In this document: one piece after another, positions 45,167 to 53,111 of the stretch
Layout of the letters: each line of letters starts with the position of its first letter
Position numbering within the stretch: the first letter of the stretch is position 1
NCBI RefSeq assembly: GCF_000612545.2
Contig: NZ_CP097800.1
Coordinates: forward strand, 5,840,501 to 5,904,500
Source of the DNA: Streptomyces sp. PCS3-D2
Lineage (GTDB): Bacteria; Actinomycetota; Actinomycetes; Streptomycetales; Streptomycetaceae
DNA: 64,000 nucleotides
Reading direction: 5' to 3'
The notes under the pieces: model-generated
Seen by the model: only the letters and a program-made list of their open reading frames with translations
Databases searched by the model: none
Told to the model about the DNA's origin: nothing
Made by a program: the position numbers and the translations under genes

Positions 45167-46591
45167 GTGACGTCCCGAAAGCCTGATGAGCAGTTGGCTC
45201 GCGACTCCAGACTCCGACTCGTCTCCCCGCGCTCCGTCGCCGCGGCACGCAAGGCGGTGACCGACCGCCGCACCCGCCCGGCCGCGCGCCCCCCGGCGGG
45301 TACCCCGGCCACCGCCGACCTCGCGAACCGGGCCCGGGCCTCACTCGCGGACGCCGTGCGCCTGACCCGCTGGGCGGAACGCAACCTCGGCGCGGTGGAC
45401 GGCGGCCGGCCCGCCCCCACGGGAGCCCTGGCCGCCGCCGACGTCGAACGCGCCGCCGACGAGCTGGGCCTGACGCACGGCCAGATCCGGGTCGGCTGGG
45501 ACCGCGCCCGCCTCGCCGGCCTGGTCGAGGTGCACGGCGGCCACGCCCGGCCCGGCTGGCGGCTGCGCGCCTGGGACCGCGACGACACCGCGGTGCTGCG
45601 CGGCTGGGTCGCGCTCTTCGACGCCTGGTCACTCGTCCACCCGGCCCCCGCCGACATCGCCCCCGCGGCCGTCGCCGAGGTCGTCGAGGCCATGCCCCAA
45701 CTGCTCTCCCTGCTCCAGCTGTCCGCCGGCCCGGTGACCGTCCCCGACCTGCTCGACCTGCTCGGACAGCGCGTCACCGAACTGCGCGACGAGCGCTGCG
45801 AGATCCCCTACGAGGCCGAGCCCGCGACGGCACTGACCTCCGCGGCCGGCTCCGCCGAAGCACGCCCCGTCCCGCTCGCCCGGCTGCTGCGCTGGGCGCT
45901 CGGCGGGCTCGCCGCCGTGGACGCCGTCACCCTCGGACCCGCCCGGGCCGCCCTCACTCCGCTCGGCAGCTGGGCCGTCTGGGTCAAACTGGAACAGATC
46001 TGCGTCGCGGCGCAGAGCCCGGCCGGGAACATCGAGCAGTCCGCCGCAGCCATGCTGCACGGCTGTGCGCGGCTCACTCCCGGACCGGCCCGCGCCGAAT
46101 ACCGGGCCTGGCTCGCCGCCCGCCCCGTCGGCCACGCCGTCGCCGAACTCCTCCAGGCCGCCCGCGGCGAGGACGCCCTGCTGCGCGGCCTGGCCTTCGA
46201 GGCGCTGCGCGTGGTCGGCGCCCCGGCGGAGCCCGAGGTGCGCGCCACCGTGCGCGAGCCCGCGCTGCGCCCGTACGCGCTGCTCTGGCTCGCCGAGCAC
46301 GACGGCATCGACCCCGACGAGGCGCAGGACGTGCTCACCGCGGAGGAGTCGACCTGGCTCTGGGTCGACACCGCCGCAGCCATCGCCGACCACGGTGAGG
46401 CCGAGCTGCTGGCCCGCCACCTGGACTCGGCCGTCCGCACCACCGTCCCCCGGCTGCTGGACGAGGTCCGCGCGGTCGGCCACCCGCGCACGGTGCAGGT
46501 CCTGGTCGCGCTGGCCGCCGCCCATCCGGACCCGGCCCTGGCCAAGGCGGTCCGCCGGGCCGCCTTCCAGGTCCACACCGGCGGCGCCTGA
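45167..46591 (+). CDS. Conserved protein of unknown function, paralogue of the 15566-17059 product
   Basis: The 474-residue soluble, Ala/Glu-rich protein shares its plan with the product at 15566: an N-terminal AVRLTRWAERNL block, a winged-helix-like segment (VERAADELGLTHGQIRVGWDRARLAGLVEV), an all-helical middle and a C-terminal HEAT-like part (GHAVAELLQAARGEDALLRGLAFEAL, PYALLWLAEHDGI, LVALAAAHPDPALAKAVRRAAFQVH). No named family is recognised. A GTG with a GGGCGAGA site was chosen; another in-frame GTG lies 21 bp upstream. It ends at a convergent terminator. Confidence 0.82.
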   Translation: MTSRKPDEQLARDSRLRLVSPRSVAAARKAVTDRRTRPAARPPAGTPATADLANRARASLADAVRLTRWAERNLGAVDGGRPAPTGALAAADVERAADELGLTHGQIRVGWDRARLAGLVEVHGGHARPGWRLRAWDRDDTAVLRGWVALFDAWSLVHPAPADIAPAAVAEVVEAMPQLLSLLQLSAGPVTVPDLLDLLGQRVTELRDERCEIPYEAEPATALTSAAGSAEARPVPLARLLRWALGGLAAVDAVTLGPARAALTPLGSWAVWVKLEQICVAAQSPAGNIEQSAAAMLHGCARLTPGPARAEYRAWLAARPVGHAVAELLQAARGEDALLRGLAFEALRVVGAPAEPEVRATVREPALRPYALLWLAEHDGIDPDEAQDVLTAEESTWLWVDTAAAIADHGEAELLARHLDSAVRTTVPRLLDEVRAVGHPRTVQVLVALAAAHPDPALAKAVRRAAFQVHTGGA

Positions 46592-46607
46592 CTCCCGCGC
46601 TACGCGC

Positions 46608-46646
46608 GTACGCGCCGTGGGCCCGACCGGACCCCGCGGCGCGTAC
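46608..46646. terminator. Convergent terminator
   Basis: GTACGCGCCG (46608-46617) and CGGCGCGTAC (46637-46646) form a 10-bp perfect stem around a 19-nt loop that can itself pair (GGGCCC region). It lies between two stops on opposite strands. Confidence 0.7.
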
Positions 46647-46658
46647 CTCCCGCGGCCC

Positions 46659-47054
46659 TCAGGCCTGCGGCGCGTACGTACCGAAGCTCCAGATGTTGCC
46701 CTCGCCGTCCCGCGCCATGTAGTCGCGGGAGCCGTAGTCCTGGTCGGTGGGTCCCATCACGATCTCCACGCCGTGCTCGACCGCCCGCCGGTGGTGGGCG
46801 TCCACGTCGTCGACCACGACGTAGACCCCCGAGGGGCCGGCGCCCTCCATGGCCTTGTCGAAGGCCCCGCCGGTGCCCTTGCTGCCCAGCATCACCACAC
46901 CGTTGCCGTAGGACAGCTCCGCGTGCACCACCGCGCCGTCGTCCCCTTCGTACACGGCGACCTGGCTGAAGCCGAAGGCCTCCGTCAGCAGCTTGATCGC
47001 CGCCTTGGCGTCGCGGTAGACCAGCGTGGGACAGATGGACGGAACGCCTGCCAT
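46659..47054 (-). CDS. Glyoxalase/bleomycin-resistance (VOC) family protein
   Basis: The 131-residue protein has the VOC double-beta-alpha-beta fold, PhnB/YdfO-like: CPTLVYRDAKAAIKLLTEAFGF, VVHAELSYGNGVVMLG, GVYVVVDDVDAHHRRAVEHGVEIVMGPTDQDYGSRDYMARDGEGNIWSFGTY. Such proteins bind a metal or small ligand, and several give antibiotic resistance; the precise role is unknown. The ATG at 47054 is supported by AGGGAG eight bases upstream rather than the GTG nine bases earlier. Confidence 0.88.
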   Translation of the reverse strand: MAGVPSICPTLVYRDAKAAIKLLTEAFGFSQVAVYEGDDGAVVHAELSYGNGVVMLGSKGTGGAFDKAMEGAGPSGVYVVVDDVDAHHRRAVEHGVEIVMGPTDQDYGSRDYMARDGEGNIWSFGTYAPQA

Positions 47055-47116
47055 GACGATCACTCCCTCTCGTGACGGTGACCCGCGTCACACAGCATGG
47101 CAGGCGCCGCCGACGC

Positions 47117-48007
47117 TCAGCGGAAGGTGTTGCACTGGGTCATGTCGCCGGTCCGGAAGCCCTGGTAGAACCACTGCTGGCGCTGTTCGGACGAGCCGTG
47201 CGTCCACGACTCCGGCGTCACCCGGCCCTGGAACATCTCCTGGATCCGGTCGTCGCCGACCGCGGCCGCCGCGTCCAGCCCGTCCCTGATGTCCCGGTCG
47301 GTCAGCGTGGTGATCAGGGGCCGCCCCGTGGACTCGTCCGGAGTCCGCGTCGCGTGGTGCGCCCACACGCCCGCGTAGCAGTCCGCCTGCAGTTCGACCC
47401 TGACCGCGTTGCTGTCCGCGCCCTGTCGCCCGTCCTGGGCCCGCTGGAGCGTGCCCGTCAGGTTCTGGATGTGGTGCCCGTACTCATGGGCCACCACGTA
47501 CGCCTGCGCGAAGGGGCCGCCGCTCGCGCCGAACTTCGTCCGCAGCTCCTCGAAGAAGCCCAGGTCCAAATAGACCTGCCGGTCCGCAGGACAGTAGAAC
47601 GGGCCCACGGCCGAGGTCGCCGCCCCGCACGCGGTGCTCACCCGGCCGGTGAAGAAGACCGTCGACGCCGGGGCGTACCGGCCGTTGCGGCGCGTGAACT
47701 CCTGCCGCCAGAAGTCCTGGGTGCTGTTGACCACCGCCACGAGCCGGCAGTCCTCGCGCGCGTTCGCGTCCCGCCCCGTCCGGCACGCCTGCTGCACCTG
47801 GCTGACGGAGGACGCGGCCGGAGCGGGCTCCTCGTCCCCGGAGGACAGCCCCAGCTGCTCCGGTCCGACACCGAAGAGCAGGGCGACGACGAGCGCGACG
47901 AGGCCGACGAGCCCGCCGCCGATGGTGGCCCTCCCGCCCGGGACGCGACGTCCACGCAGATCCTTGACCTCGGACGTGTCCAGATCGGCGTCGTCGTCGA
48001 ACTGCAT
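47117..48007 (-). CDS. Membrane-anchored neutral zinc metallopeptidase (YpfJ family)
   Basis: The 296-residue protein has an acidic cytoplasmic N-terminus ([21 protein letters not shown]), one membrane helix ([20 protein letters not shown]) and an extracellular YpfJ/KPN_02809-type peptidase domain with zinc motif HEYGHH (near residue 170) and the downstream [14 protein letters not shown] ligand helix. Several Cys suggest disulfides outside the membrane. It probably takes part in cell-surface protein turnover. The ATG at 48007 is the first in frame. Confidence 0.9.
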   Translation of the reverse strand: MQFDDDADLDTSEVKDLRGRRVPGGRATIGGGLVGLVALVVALLFGVGPEQLGLSSGDEEPAPAASSVSQVQQACRTGRDANAREDCRLVAVVNSTQDFWRQEFTRRNGRYAPASTVFFTGRVSTACGAATSAVGPFYCPADRQVYLDLGFFEELRTKFGASGGPFAQAYVVAHEYGHHIQNLTGTLQRAQDGRQGADSNAVRVELQADCYAGVWAHHATRTPDESTGRPLITTLTDRDIRDGLDAAAAVGDDRIQEMFQGRVTPESWTHGSSEQRQQWFYQGFRTGDMTQCNTFR

Positions 48008-48139
48008 CCCGCACCGTCCTCCATCCGTGAGGCGGGCGCGGCCGCGCGGCCGCCCCTGCGGCGAGTATCGACCCGTTCACCCCGGCCTGCGCCCCGGCTC
48101 GCCCGGCCGCCGCCCCGGAAACCAGTTGCACACCCCCGG

Positions 48140-48145
48140 TAGAAT
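48140..48145 (+). promoter_or_regulatory. -10 element TAGAAT for the ABC-F transcript
   Basis: TAGAAT ends seven bases before the ATG of a 7-codon ORF, so transcription should start at or next to that ATG. No good -35 is seen at 17 bp. Confidence 0.5.
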
Positions 48146-48152
48146 GCCTCTC

Positions 48153-48176
48153 ATGGCAAATCTCCTTGCGGATTAG
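48153..48176 (+). CDS. Putative 7-residue leader peptide of the ABC-F gene (MANLLAD)
   Basis: ATG GCA AAT CTC CTT GCG GAT TAG lies 61 bp before the ABC-F start and immediately after a -10 hexamer, so it is probably translated from a leaderless transcript. Short upstream ORFs of this kind regulate ABC-F antibiotic-resistance genes through ribosome stalling. Its translation and role are inferred; a 7-codon ORF can occur by chance. Confidence 0.5.
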   Translation: MANLLAD

Positions 48177-48237
48177 CGGCGTCGAAGCCTCGCGTCCTGC
48201 CCCCTTCCGCCGTCCCGACCCGCCCTGGAGTATTTCC

Positions 48238-49836
48238 GTGATCACCGCCACCGGCATCGAGCTGCGCGCCGGCGCCCGCGTCCTCATCGAGTCCGCCTCT
48301 TTCCGCATCGCCAAGGGCGACCGCATCGGCCTGGTGGGCCGCAACGGAGCCGGCAAGACCACCCTCACCAAGTGCCTCGCGGGAGAGGGCCAGCCCGCCG
48401 GCGGCACCATCACCCGTTCGGGCGAGGTGGGCTACCTCCCGCAGGACCCTCGGACCGGTGACCTCGACGTGCTGGCGCGCGACCGGATCCTGTCCGCCCG
48501 CGGTCTCGACGTCCTCATCAAGAAGATGCGGATGAACGAGGAGCGCATCGCCACCGGATCCGGCGCCACCCGCGAGAAGGCGCTCAAGCAGTACGAGCGC
48601 CAGGAGACCGAGTTCCTCACCAAGGGCGGCTACGCCGCCGAGTCCGAGGCCGCGACCATCTCGGCCGCCCTCAGCCTGCCGGACCGGGTCCTCGGCCAGC
48701 CCCTGCACACCCTCTCCGGCGGTCAGCGCCGACGCGTCGAGCTCGCCCGCATCCTCTTCTCGGACGCCGACACCCTGCTCCTCGACGAGCCGACCAACCA
48801 CCTCGACGCCGACTCGATCGTCTGGCTGCGCGACTACCTGAAGAACTACCGCGGCGGCTTCGTCGTGATCTCCCACGACGTCGACCTCGTCGAGACCGTC
48901 GTGAACAAGGTGTTCTACCTCGACGCCAACCGGTCCGCGATCGATGTCTACAACATGGGCTGGAAGCTCTACCAGCAGCAGCGCGAGGCCGACGAGAAGC
49001 GCCGCAAGCGCGAGCGCCAGAACGCCGAGAAGAAGGCCGCGGCCCTGAACTCCCAGGCCGACAAGATGCGCGCCAAGGCCACCAAGACGGTCGCCGCGCA
49101 GAACATGGCCAAGCGGGCCGAGCGGCTGCTGTCCGGCCTGGAGGCCGTCCGCGTCTCCGACAAGGTCGCCAAGCTGCGCTTCCCGGACCCGGCGCCCTGC
49201 GGCAAGACCCCGCTGACCGCCGAGGGCCTGTCGAAGTCCTACGGTTCCCTGGAGATCTTCACCGACGTCGACCTGGCCATCGACAAGGGCTCCCGCGTGG
49301 TCATCCTCGGCCTCAACGGAGCCGGCAAGACCACCCTGCTGCGCCTGCTCGCGGGCGCCGAGCAGCCCGACACCGGCCAGGTCACGCCCGGCCACGGCCT
49401 CAAGCTCGGCTACTACGCCCAGGAGCACGAGACGCTGGACCCGGACCGCACGGTCCTGGAGAACATGCGCTCCTCCGCGCCCGACCTGGACCTGGTCGAC
49501 GTGCGCAAGACGCTCGGCTCCTTCCTGTTCTCCGGGGACGACGTCGACAAGCCCGCGGGCGTGCTCTCCGGCGGCGAGAAGACCCGGCTGGCCCTGGCCA
49601 CGCTGGTCGTCTCCTCGGCGAACGTACTGCTGCTCGACGAGCCCACGAACAACCTCGACCCGGCCAGCCGCGAGGAGATCCTGGGCGCGCTGCGCACGTA
49701 CAAGGGCGCGGTCATCCTCGTCACGCACGACGAGGGCGCCGTGGAGGCGCTGGAGCCGGAGCGCATCATCCTGCTCCCGGACGGTGTCGAGGACCTGTGG
49801 GGACCGGACTACCGGGACCTGGTGGCCCTCGCCTGA
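48238..49836 (+). CDS. ABC-F family ATPase (Rv1473-like)
   Basis: The 532-residue protein has two ABC domains and no membrane segments, so it acts on ribosomes rather than in transport. Domain 1: Walker A VGRNGAGKTT near residue 36, LSGGQRRRVELAR, LLLDEPTNHLD. A Lys/Arg-rich linker follows (QREADEKRRKRERQ to KTVAAQNMAKRAERLLSG). Domain 2: LNGAGKTTLL near 360, LSGGEKTRLALA, LLLDEPTNNLD. It resembles mycobacterial Rv1473, which as I recall also neighbours a small HTH gene and an echA gene. GTG start with CTGGAG eight bases upstream. Likely role: ribosome protection or translation factor. Confidence 0.9.
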   Translation: MITATGIELRAGARVLIESASFRIAKGDRIGLVGRNGAGKTTLTKCLAGEGQPAGGTITRSGEVGYLPQDPRTGDLDVLARDRILSARGLDVLIKKMRMNEERIATGSGATREKALKQYERQETEFLTKGGYAAESEAATISAALSLPDRVLGQPLHTLSGGQRRRVELARILFSDADTLLLDEPTNHLDADSIVWLRDYLKNYRGGFVVISHDVDLVETVVNKVFYLDANRSAIDVYNMGWKLYQQQREADEKRRKRERQNAEKKAAALNSQADKMRAKATKTVAAQNMAKRAERLLSGLEAVRVSDKVAKLRFPDPAPCGKTPLTAEGLSKSYGSLEIFTDVDLAIDKGSRVVILGLNGAGKTTLLRLLAGAEQPDTGQVTPGHGLKLGYYAQEHETLDPDRTVLENMRSSAPDLDLVDVRKTLGSFLFSGDDVDKPAGVLSGGEKTRLALATLVVSSANVLLLDEPTNNLDPASREEILGALRTYKGAVILVTHDEGAVEALEPERIILLPDGVEDLWGPDYRDLVALA

Positions 49837-49852
49837 CCCCCGCCCCGGACGT

Positions 49853-49881
49853 GCCGGGAGGCGCCGGGACGCCCTCCCGGC
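49853..49881 (+). terminator. Terminator after the ABC-F gene
   Basis: A 9-bp perfect stem (GCCGGGAGG with CCTCCCGGC-type partner ending 49881) around an 11-nt loop, 17 bp past the stop, followed by TCTGATCC. Confidence 0.7.
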
Positions 49882-49883
49882 TC

Positions 49884-49926
49884 TGATCCAGTTCCTTATG
49901 GATCATTCGGCTCAGGGGTGATCCAT
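49884..49926. repeat. Array of three TGATCCA motifs in alternating orientation
   Basis: TGATCCA occurs at 49884-49890, inverted as TGGATCA at 49899-49905 and again direct at 49919-49925. Together they form two overlapping dyads (7-bp arms, 8-bp gap; ATGGATCA and TGATCCAT, 13-bp gap). The following 49927-50221 holds no gene but has further dyads: CTCAG/CTGAG (49911/49930), GAGAC-G-GTCTC (49936-49946) and CGTCGTACGACG (49958-49969). Likely a control region for the small HTH gene. Confidence 0.5.
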
Positions 49927-50221
49927 CATCTGAGTGAGACGGTCTCGTACCGTTGCGCGTCGTACGACGGCCCCGGCCGCGCCCTCGCGGGGGTGTGACC
50001 GGGGTCTTCGCGCTTCCGCGCTCCGGCCCCTGACCTGGTGATTTTCCGGTCGGCGGGCGAAGTGTGACGGAAGTCATGCAACGGAAGAGTCGATTCCGGT
50101 CTGCTCGGGTGTCCACCGCGCGGGAAATGCCGCCGTACCGACCTTGCTGAATGGGTGGCCAGGAAGCCGGGGAGGGGTGATCATGAGAAGTCCAGAGCGC
50201 ACTTCCCATGAGGAGGCACGG

Positions 50222-50443
50222 GTGGCCGAGACTCTGAAGAAGGGCAGCCGGGTTACCGGCGCCGCGCGCGACAAGCTCGCGGCAGACCTGAAGAAGAAGT
50301 ACGACTCCGGTGCGAGTATCCGGGCGCTGGCCGAAGAGACCGGCCGGTCCTACGGATTCGTGCACCGGATGCTCAGTGAGTCCGGGGTCTCGCTGCGTGG
50401 CCGCGGTGGCGCGACACGTGGCAAGAAGGCCGCTACGGCCTGA
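50222..50443 (+). CDS. Small helix-turn-helix protein (Rv1473A-like)
   Basis: The 73-residue protein, starting METLKKG-like (VAETLKKGSRVTGAARDKLA), has one HTH of the resolvase/transposase-like type (LKKKYDSGASIRALAEETGRSYGFVHRMLSESGVSL, residues ~24-60) and a basic tail RGRGGATRGKKAATA. The AGGAGG site six bases before the GTG at 50222 decides the start over an upstream ATG. The type is very common in Streptomyces; mycobacteria carry a counterpart beside the Rv1473 ABC-F gene, as I recall. It probably binds DNA; targets unknown. Confidence 0.85.
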   Translation: MAETLKKGSRVTGAARDKLAADLKKKYDSGASIRALAEETGRSYGFVHRMLSESGVSLRGRGGATRGKKAATA

Positions 50444-50549
50444 CCCCGGTCCATCGGATCCAGACGCTCCAACGGCTTCAAGGCTCACACATGAACCGAC
50501 GTCCCCTTCGGTGACCCCCGGTCGGCCCTCCGGTCGACTGGGTGGTTAC

Positions 50550-50588
50550 TGTGCAGTCACTTAGGCCGGGCTTGCGGCCGACTGCACA
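50550..50588 (+). promoter_or_regulatory. Stem-loop just upstream of the enoyl-CoA hydratase ribosome-binding site
   Basis: TGTGCAGTC (50550-50558) pairs exactly with GACTGCACA (50580-50588), with GGCC/GGCC pairing inside the 21-nt loop. The GGAGG ribosome-binding site begins two bases later. It could be an operator dyad or an RNA structure controlling translation. Confidence 0.45.
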
Positions 50589-50602
50589 CCGGAGGCATAC
50601 GG

Positions 50603-51382
50603 ATGGCTCTGCTCGACAAGGACGGCGTACGACTCACCGTCGACGACACGGTCGCCACGGTGACACTGACCAATCCGGCCAAGCGAAACGCCCAATCCCC
50701 CGCGCTCTGGCGGGCTTTGGCCGAGGCGGGCAGGTCGTTGCCGGGTACTGTCCGGGTCGTCGTGCTGCGCGGCGAGGGCAAGTCCTTCTCCGCCGGGCTC
50801 GACCGGCAGGCGTTCACCCCCGAAGGCTTCGAGGGCGAGCCGTCCTTCCTCGACCTGGCGCGCGGTTCCGAGGAACTGCTCGACGCCACGATCTCCGAGT
50901 ACCAGGAGGCGTTCACCTGGTGGAGGCGTAACGACATCATCTCCGTCGCCGCCGTGCAGGGGCACGCGATCGGCGCCGGCTTCCAGCTCGCGCTCGCGTG
51001 TGATCTGCGCGTGGTAGCCGACGACGTGCAGTTCGCCATGCGCGAGACGAGCCTGGGCCTGGTCCCCGACCTGGCCGGCACCCAGCCGCTGGCCTCCCTG
51101 GTCGGCTACGCCCGCGCGCTGGAGATCTGCGCGACGGGCCGCTTCGTGCACGCCGAAGAGGCGGAGCGCGTCGGCCTCGCCAACCTGGTGGTCCCGGCGG
51201 GCGAGCTCGACGCCGCCGTCCGCGACCTGAGCGCCGCCCTGCTCGCCCCGCCCCGGGACGCCGTGATCGAGACCAAGACCCTGCTGCGCGGGGCGCTGGC
51301 CCGCCCGTACGACGAGCAGCGCGCCGCTGAGCGCGCCGCCCAGGCGCGTCGCCTGCGGGACCTGGCGGGCCTCTCGGACTGA
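50603..51382 (+). CDS. Enoyl-CoA hydratase/isomerase family protein (EchA12-like)
   Basis: The 259-residue crotonase-fold protein shows RVVVLRGEGKSFSAGLDRQAF (oxyanion-hole segment near residue 62), VAAVQGHAIGAGFQLALACDLRVVADDVQFAMRETSLGLVPDLAGTQPL (second oxyanion Gly and the catalytic-Glu region near 130) and an C-terminal helix. It acts on an acyl-CoA, probably in fatty-acid breakdown. GGAGG lies before the ATG. Neighbourhood with an ABC-F gene and small HTH gene parallels Rv1472-Rv1473-Rv1473A, as I recall it. Confidence 0.9.
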   Translation: MALLDKDGVRLTVDDTVATVTLTNPAKRNAQSPALWRALAEAGRSLPGTVRVVVLRGEGKSFSAGLDRQAFTPEGFEGEPSFLDLARGSEELLDATISEYQEAFTWWRRNDIISVAAVQGHAIGAGFQLALACDLRVVADDVQFAMRETSLGLVPDLAGTQPLASLVGYARALEICATGRFVHAEEAERVGLANLVVPAGELDAAVRDLSAALLAPPRDAVIETKTLLRGALARPYDEQRAAERAAQARRLRDLAGLSD

Positions 51383-51412
51383 CCCGTCGCGCGCCGCCCC
51401 CGGACCGGAAAC

Positions 51413-51450
51413 CGCCCCGGGACGACGCCGACCGGCGTAGTCCCGGGGCG
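51413..51450 (+). terminator. Terminator after the enoyl-CoA hydratase gene
   Basis: An 11-bp outer stem (51413-51423 with 51440-51450), one G-A mismatch, then an inner ACGCC/GGCGT stem with a small loop, 31 bp past the stop. Confidence 0.85.
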
Positions 51451-51511
51451 TCCGGGCGCCCGGGCGCCTACCGTGGAGCGGAGTGAGTCCGTACACGTGG
51501 AGGGACACGCG

Positions 51512-51937
51512 ATGACCGAAAACGCATCAGGGGGCTCCCACAAGGCTCCCGGCGACCGGGGGCGCACGACCATCGCGGACGGGGTGGTCGAGAAGATCGC
51601 CGGACTGGCCGCCCGTGAAGTGGTCGGCGTGCACGCCCTGGGCAGCGGCCTCTCCCGCACCTTCGGCGCCGTCCGGGACCGGGTTCCCGGTGGCGGGAAG
51701 GCAGCGGTCAGCCGCGGGGTCAAGGCCGAGGTCGGCGAGGTCCAGACCGCCCTCGACCTGGAGATCGTCGTCGACTACGGCGTGTCGATCCGTGACGTGG
51801 CCCGGGCGGTCCGTGAGAACGTCGTCTCCGCGGTCGAGCGGATGACGGGCCTGGAGGTCGTCGAGGTCAACATCGCCGTGAGCGACGTCAAACTGCCCGA
51901 CGAGCCCGACGAGGAGCCGGAGCCCCGACTCCAGTAG
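51512..51937 (+). CDS. Asp23/Gls24-family envelope stress protein
   Basis: The 141-residue protein has one Asp23 domain (TTIADGVVEKIAGLAAREVVGVHALGSGLSRTFGAV; ALDLEIVVDYGVSIRDVARAVRENVVSAVERMTGLEVVEVNIAVSDVKLPDE). In Firmicutes, Asp23 forms a membrane-proximal meshwork anchored by AmaP. It is first in a five-gene unit that also encodes a second Asp23 domain and an AmaP-like anchor. A GGAGGG site precedes the ATG at 51512. Confidence 0.9.
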   Translation: MTENASGGSHKAPGDRGRTTIADGVVEKIAGLAAREVVGVHALGSGLSRTFGAVRDRVPGGGKAAVSRGVKAEVGEVQTALDLEIVVDYGVSIRDVARAVRENVVSAVERMTGLEVVEVNIAVSDVKLPDEPDEEPEPRLQ

Positions 51938-51954
51938 CCGAGAGGAGCCCGTAC

Positions 51955-52140
51955 ATGAGTATGGCGGTCGCCGGCATGTTGGCCGGCATGGCCCTGGGGT
52001 TCGCCGGCTATTTCGGTGGATTCGGCGCCTTCCTGCTGGTGGCGGCCCTCGGAGCCGTGGGCTTCGTCGCCGGCCGCTTCCTCGACGGGGACCTGGATCC
52101 CGGGGACCTGTTCCGCCGCCGCGACGACCGGCGCAGGTGA
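51955..52140 (+). CDS. Small membrane protein of the Asp23 cluster
   Basis: The 61-residue protein is Gly/Ala-rich and hydrophobic over residues 1-42 (MLAGMALGFAGYFGGFGAFLLVAALGAVGFVAGRF) and ends in a charged tail (DLDPGDLFRRRDDRRR). It resembles the small DUF2273-like proteins found with Asp23/AmaP genes and may form a membrane platform. AGAGGAG lies upstream of the ATG; the next gene starts 6 bp after the stop. Confidence 0.82.
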   Translation: MSMAVAGMLAGMALGFAGYFGGFGAFLLVAALGAVGFVAGRFLDGDLDPGDLFRRRDDRRR

Positions 52141-52146
52141 GGCGCG

Positions 52147-52554
52147 ATGGACACCCCGCCGCAGGACGCGCCGCCGGGCCCCGCAGCGCCGCGGAGCACC
52201 GCACGGGCCACCCCGCACGCGGTGGCCGCCGCCGACCGCGGGGCCACCCGGATCGCCGACCGGGTCGTCGCCAAGATCGCCGCACAGGCCGCCCGGGAAG
52301 CGGTCGCCACCGGCTCCGGCGCGCCCCCGCAGGCCACCGTCACCGTGCACCACGACATCGCCCGGGTCAGGATCAGCCTGGAGCTCGACTACCCCGGTGA
52401 CCTCGCCGCCCAGTGCGCGGCCGTGCGCAGCCGGGTCACCCGCCGTGTCGAGGAGTGTGCGCAGATGTCCGTACCCGAGGTCGACATCGACATCGAGCGC
52501 CTGCACTCGGCGCACACCCGAACCGCCGCCGGGCGGGACCGGCGGCTGCGGTGA
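52147..52554 (+). CDS. Second Asp23/Gls24-like protein
   Basis: The 135-residue protein has a Pro/Ala-rich N-terminus and a diverged Asp23 domain (GATRIADRVVAKIAAQAAREAV; ATVTVHHDIARVRISLELDYPGDLAAQCAAVRSRVTRRVEECAQMSVPEVDIDIERLH). The central beta-strand pattern and the RVRISLELDYP segment match the family. Its stop overlaps the next GTG start. Presumed partner of the first Asp23 protein. Confidence 0.85.
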   Translation: MDTPPQDAPPGPAAPRSTARATPHAVAAADRGATRIADRVVAKIAAQAAREAVATGSGAPPQATVTVHHDIARVRISLELDYPGDLAAQCAAVRSRVTRRVEECAQMSVPEVDIDIERLHSAHTRTAAGRDRRLR

Positions 52555-53111
52555 CGGCCACCCGGTTCAGATCCGCCCGCCGCATCCCCGCCGCACTCGT
52601 CGCCCTGCTCGTGCTCGCGGTGGCGGGCCTCTTCCTGTACGACCTGGCCGCCGTACGGGCCGACCGGCCCGCCATGGCCTGGCGCCGCGAGCTCGCCCAC
52701 CAGCTGGAGGTCCACACCCCGGCGGACCTGCCCGTACAGCTGGCCGGTGGGGCGCTGGCCCTGGTCGGGGCGGTACTCCTGCTGTTGGCCGTCACTCCCG
52801 GGGTCCGCAGGATCCTGCCCATGCTGGGCCCCGACCCGAGCGGGGACGCGGTAGCGGGCGCGGGCCCGCCCCTGCGCGCCGGCATCGGCCGGCGGGACGC
52901 GGCCCAGGTCCTGCGGGACCGGGCCATGGAAGTGCCGGGCGTGCGGTCGGCGCGGGTCCGGGTGGGCCGCTCCCGCGTCCGGGTGCGGGCCAGGTCGCAC
53001 TTCCGCGAGCTGGACGAGGTGCGGGCCGACCTCGACGCGGTACTGGCCGTCGGCATCGAAGAGCTGGGCCTGGTGCACCCGCCGCGGCGGCGCGTACGGG
53101 TCAGGAGGTGA
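52551..53111 (+). CDS. DUF6286-like membrane protein of the Asp23 cluster
   Basis: The 186-residue protein has two membrane helices (IPAALVALLVLAVAGLFLYDLAAV, residues ~11-34; LAGGALALVGAVLLLLAVTPG, ~63-83) and a C-terminal basic domain (DAAQVLRDRAMEVPGVRSARVRVGRSRVRVRARSHFRELDEVRADLDAVLAVGIEELGL) whose fold resembles the Asp23/AmaP extracytoplasmic-type domain. The GTG overlaps the previous stop and its own stop overlaps the next GTG, so four genes are coupled. The family name is from memory. Confidence 0.8.
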   Translation: MTATRFRSARRIPAALVALLVLAVAGLFLYDLAAVRADRPAMAWRRELAHQLEVHTPADLPVQLAGGALALVGAVLLLLAVTPGVRRILPMLGPDPSGDAVAGAGPPLRAGIGRRDAAQVLRDRAMEVPGVRSARVRVGRSRVRVRARSHFRELDEVRADLDAVLAVGIEELGLVHPPRRRVRVRR

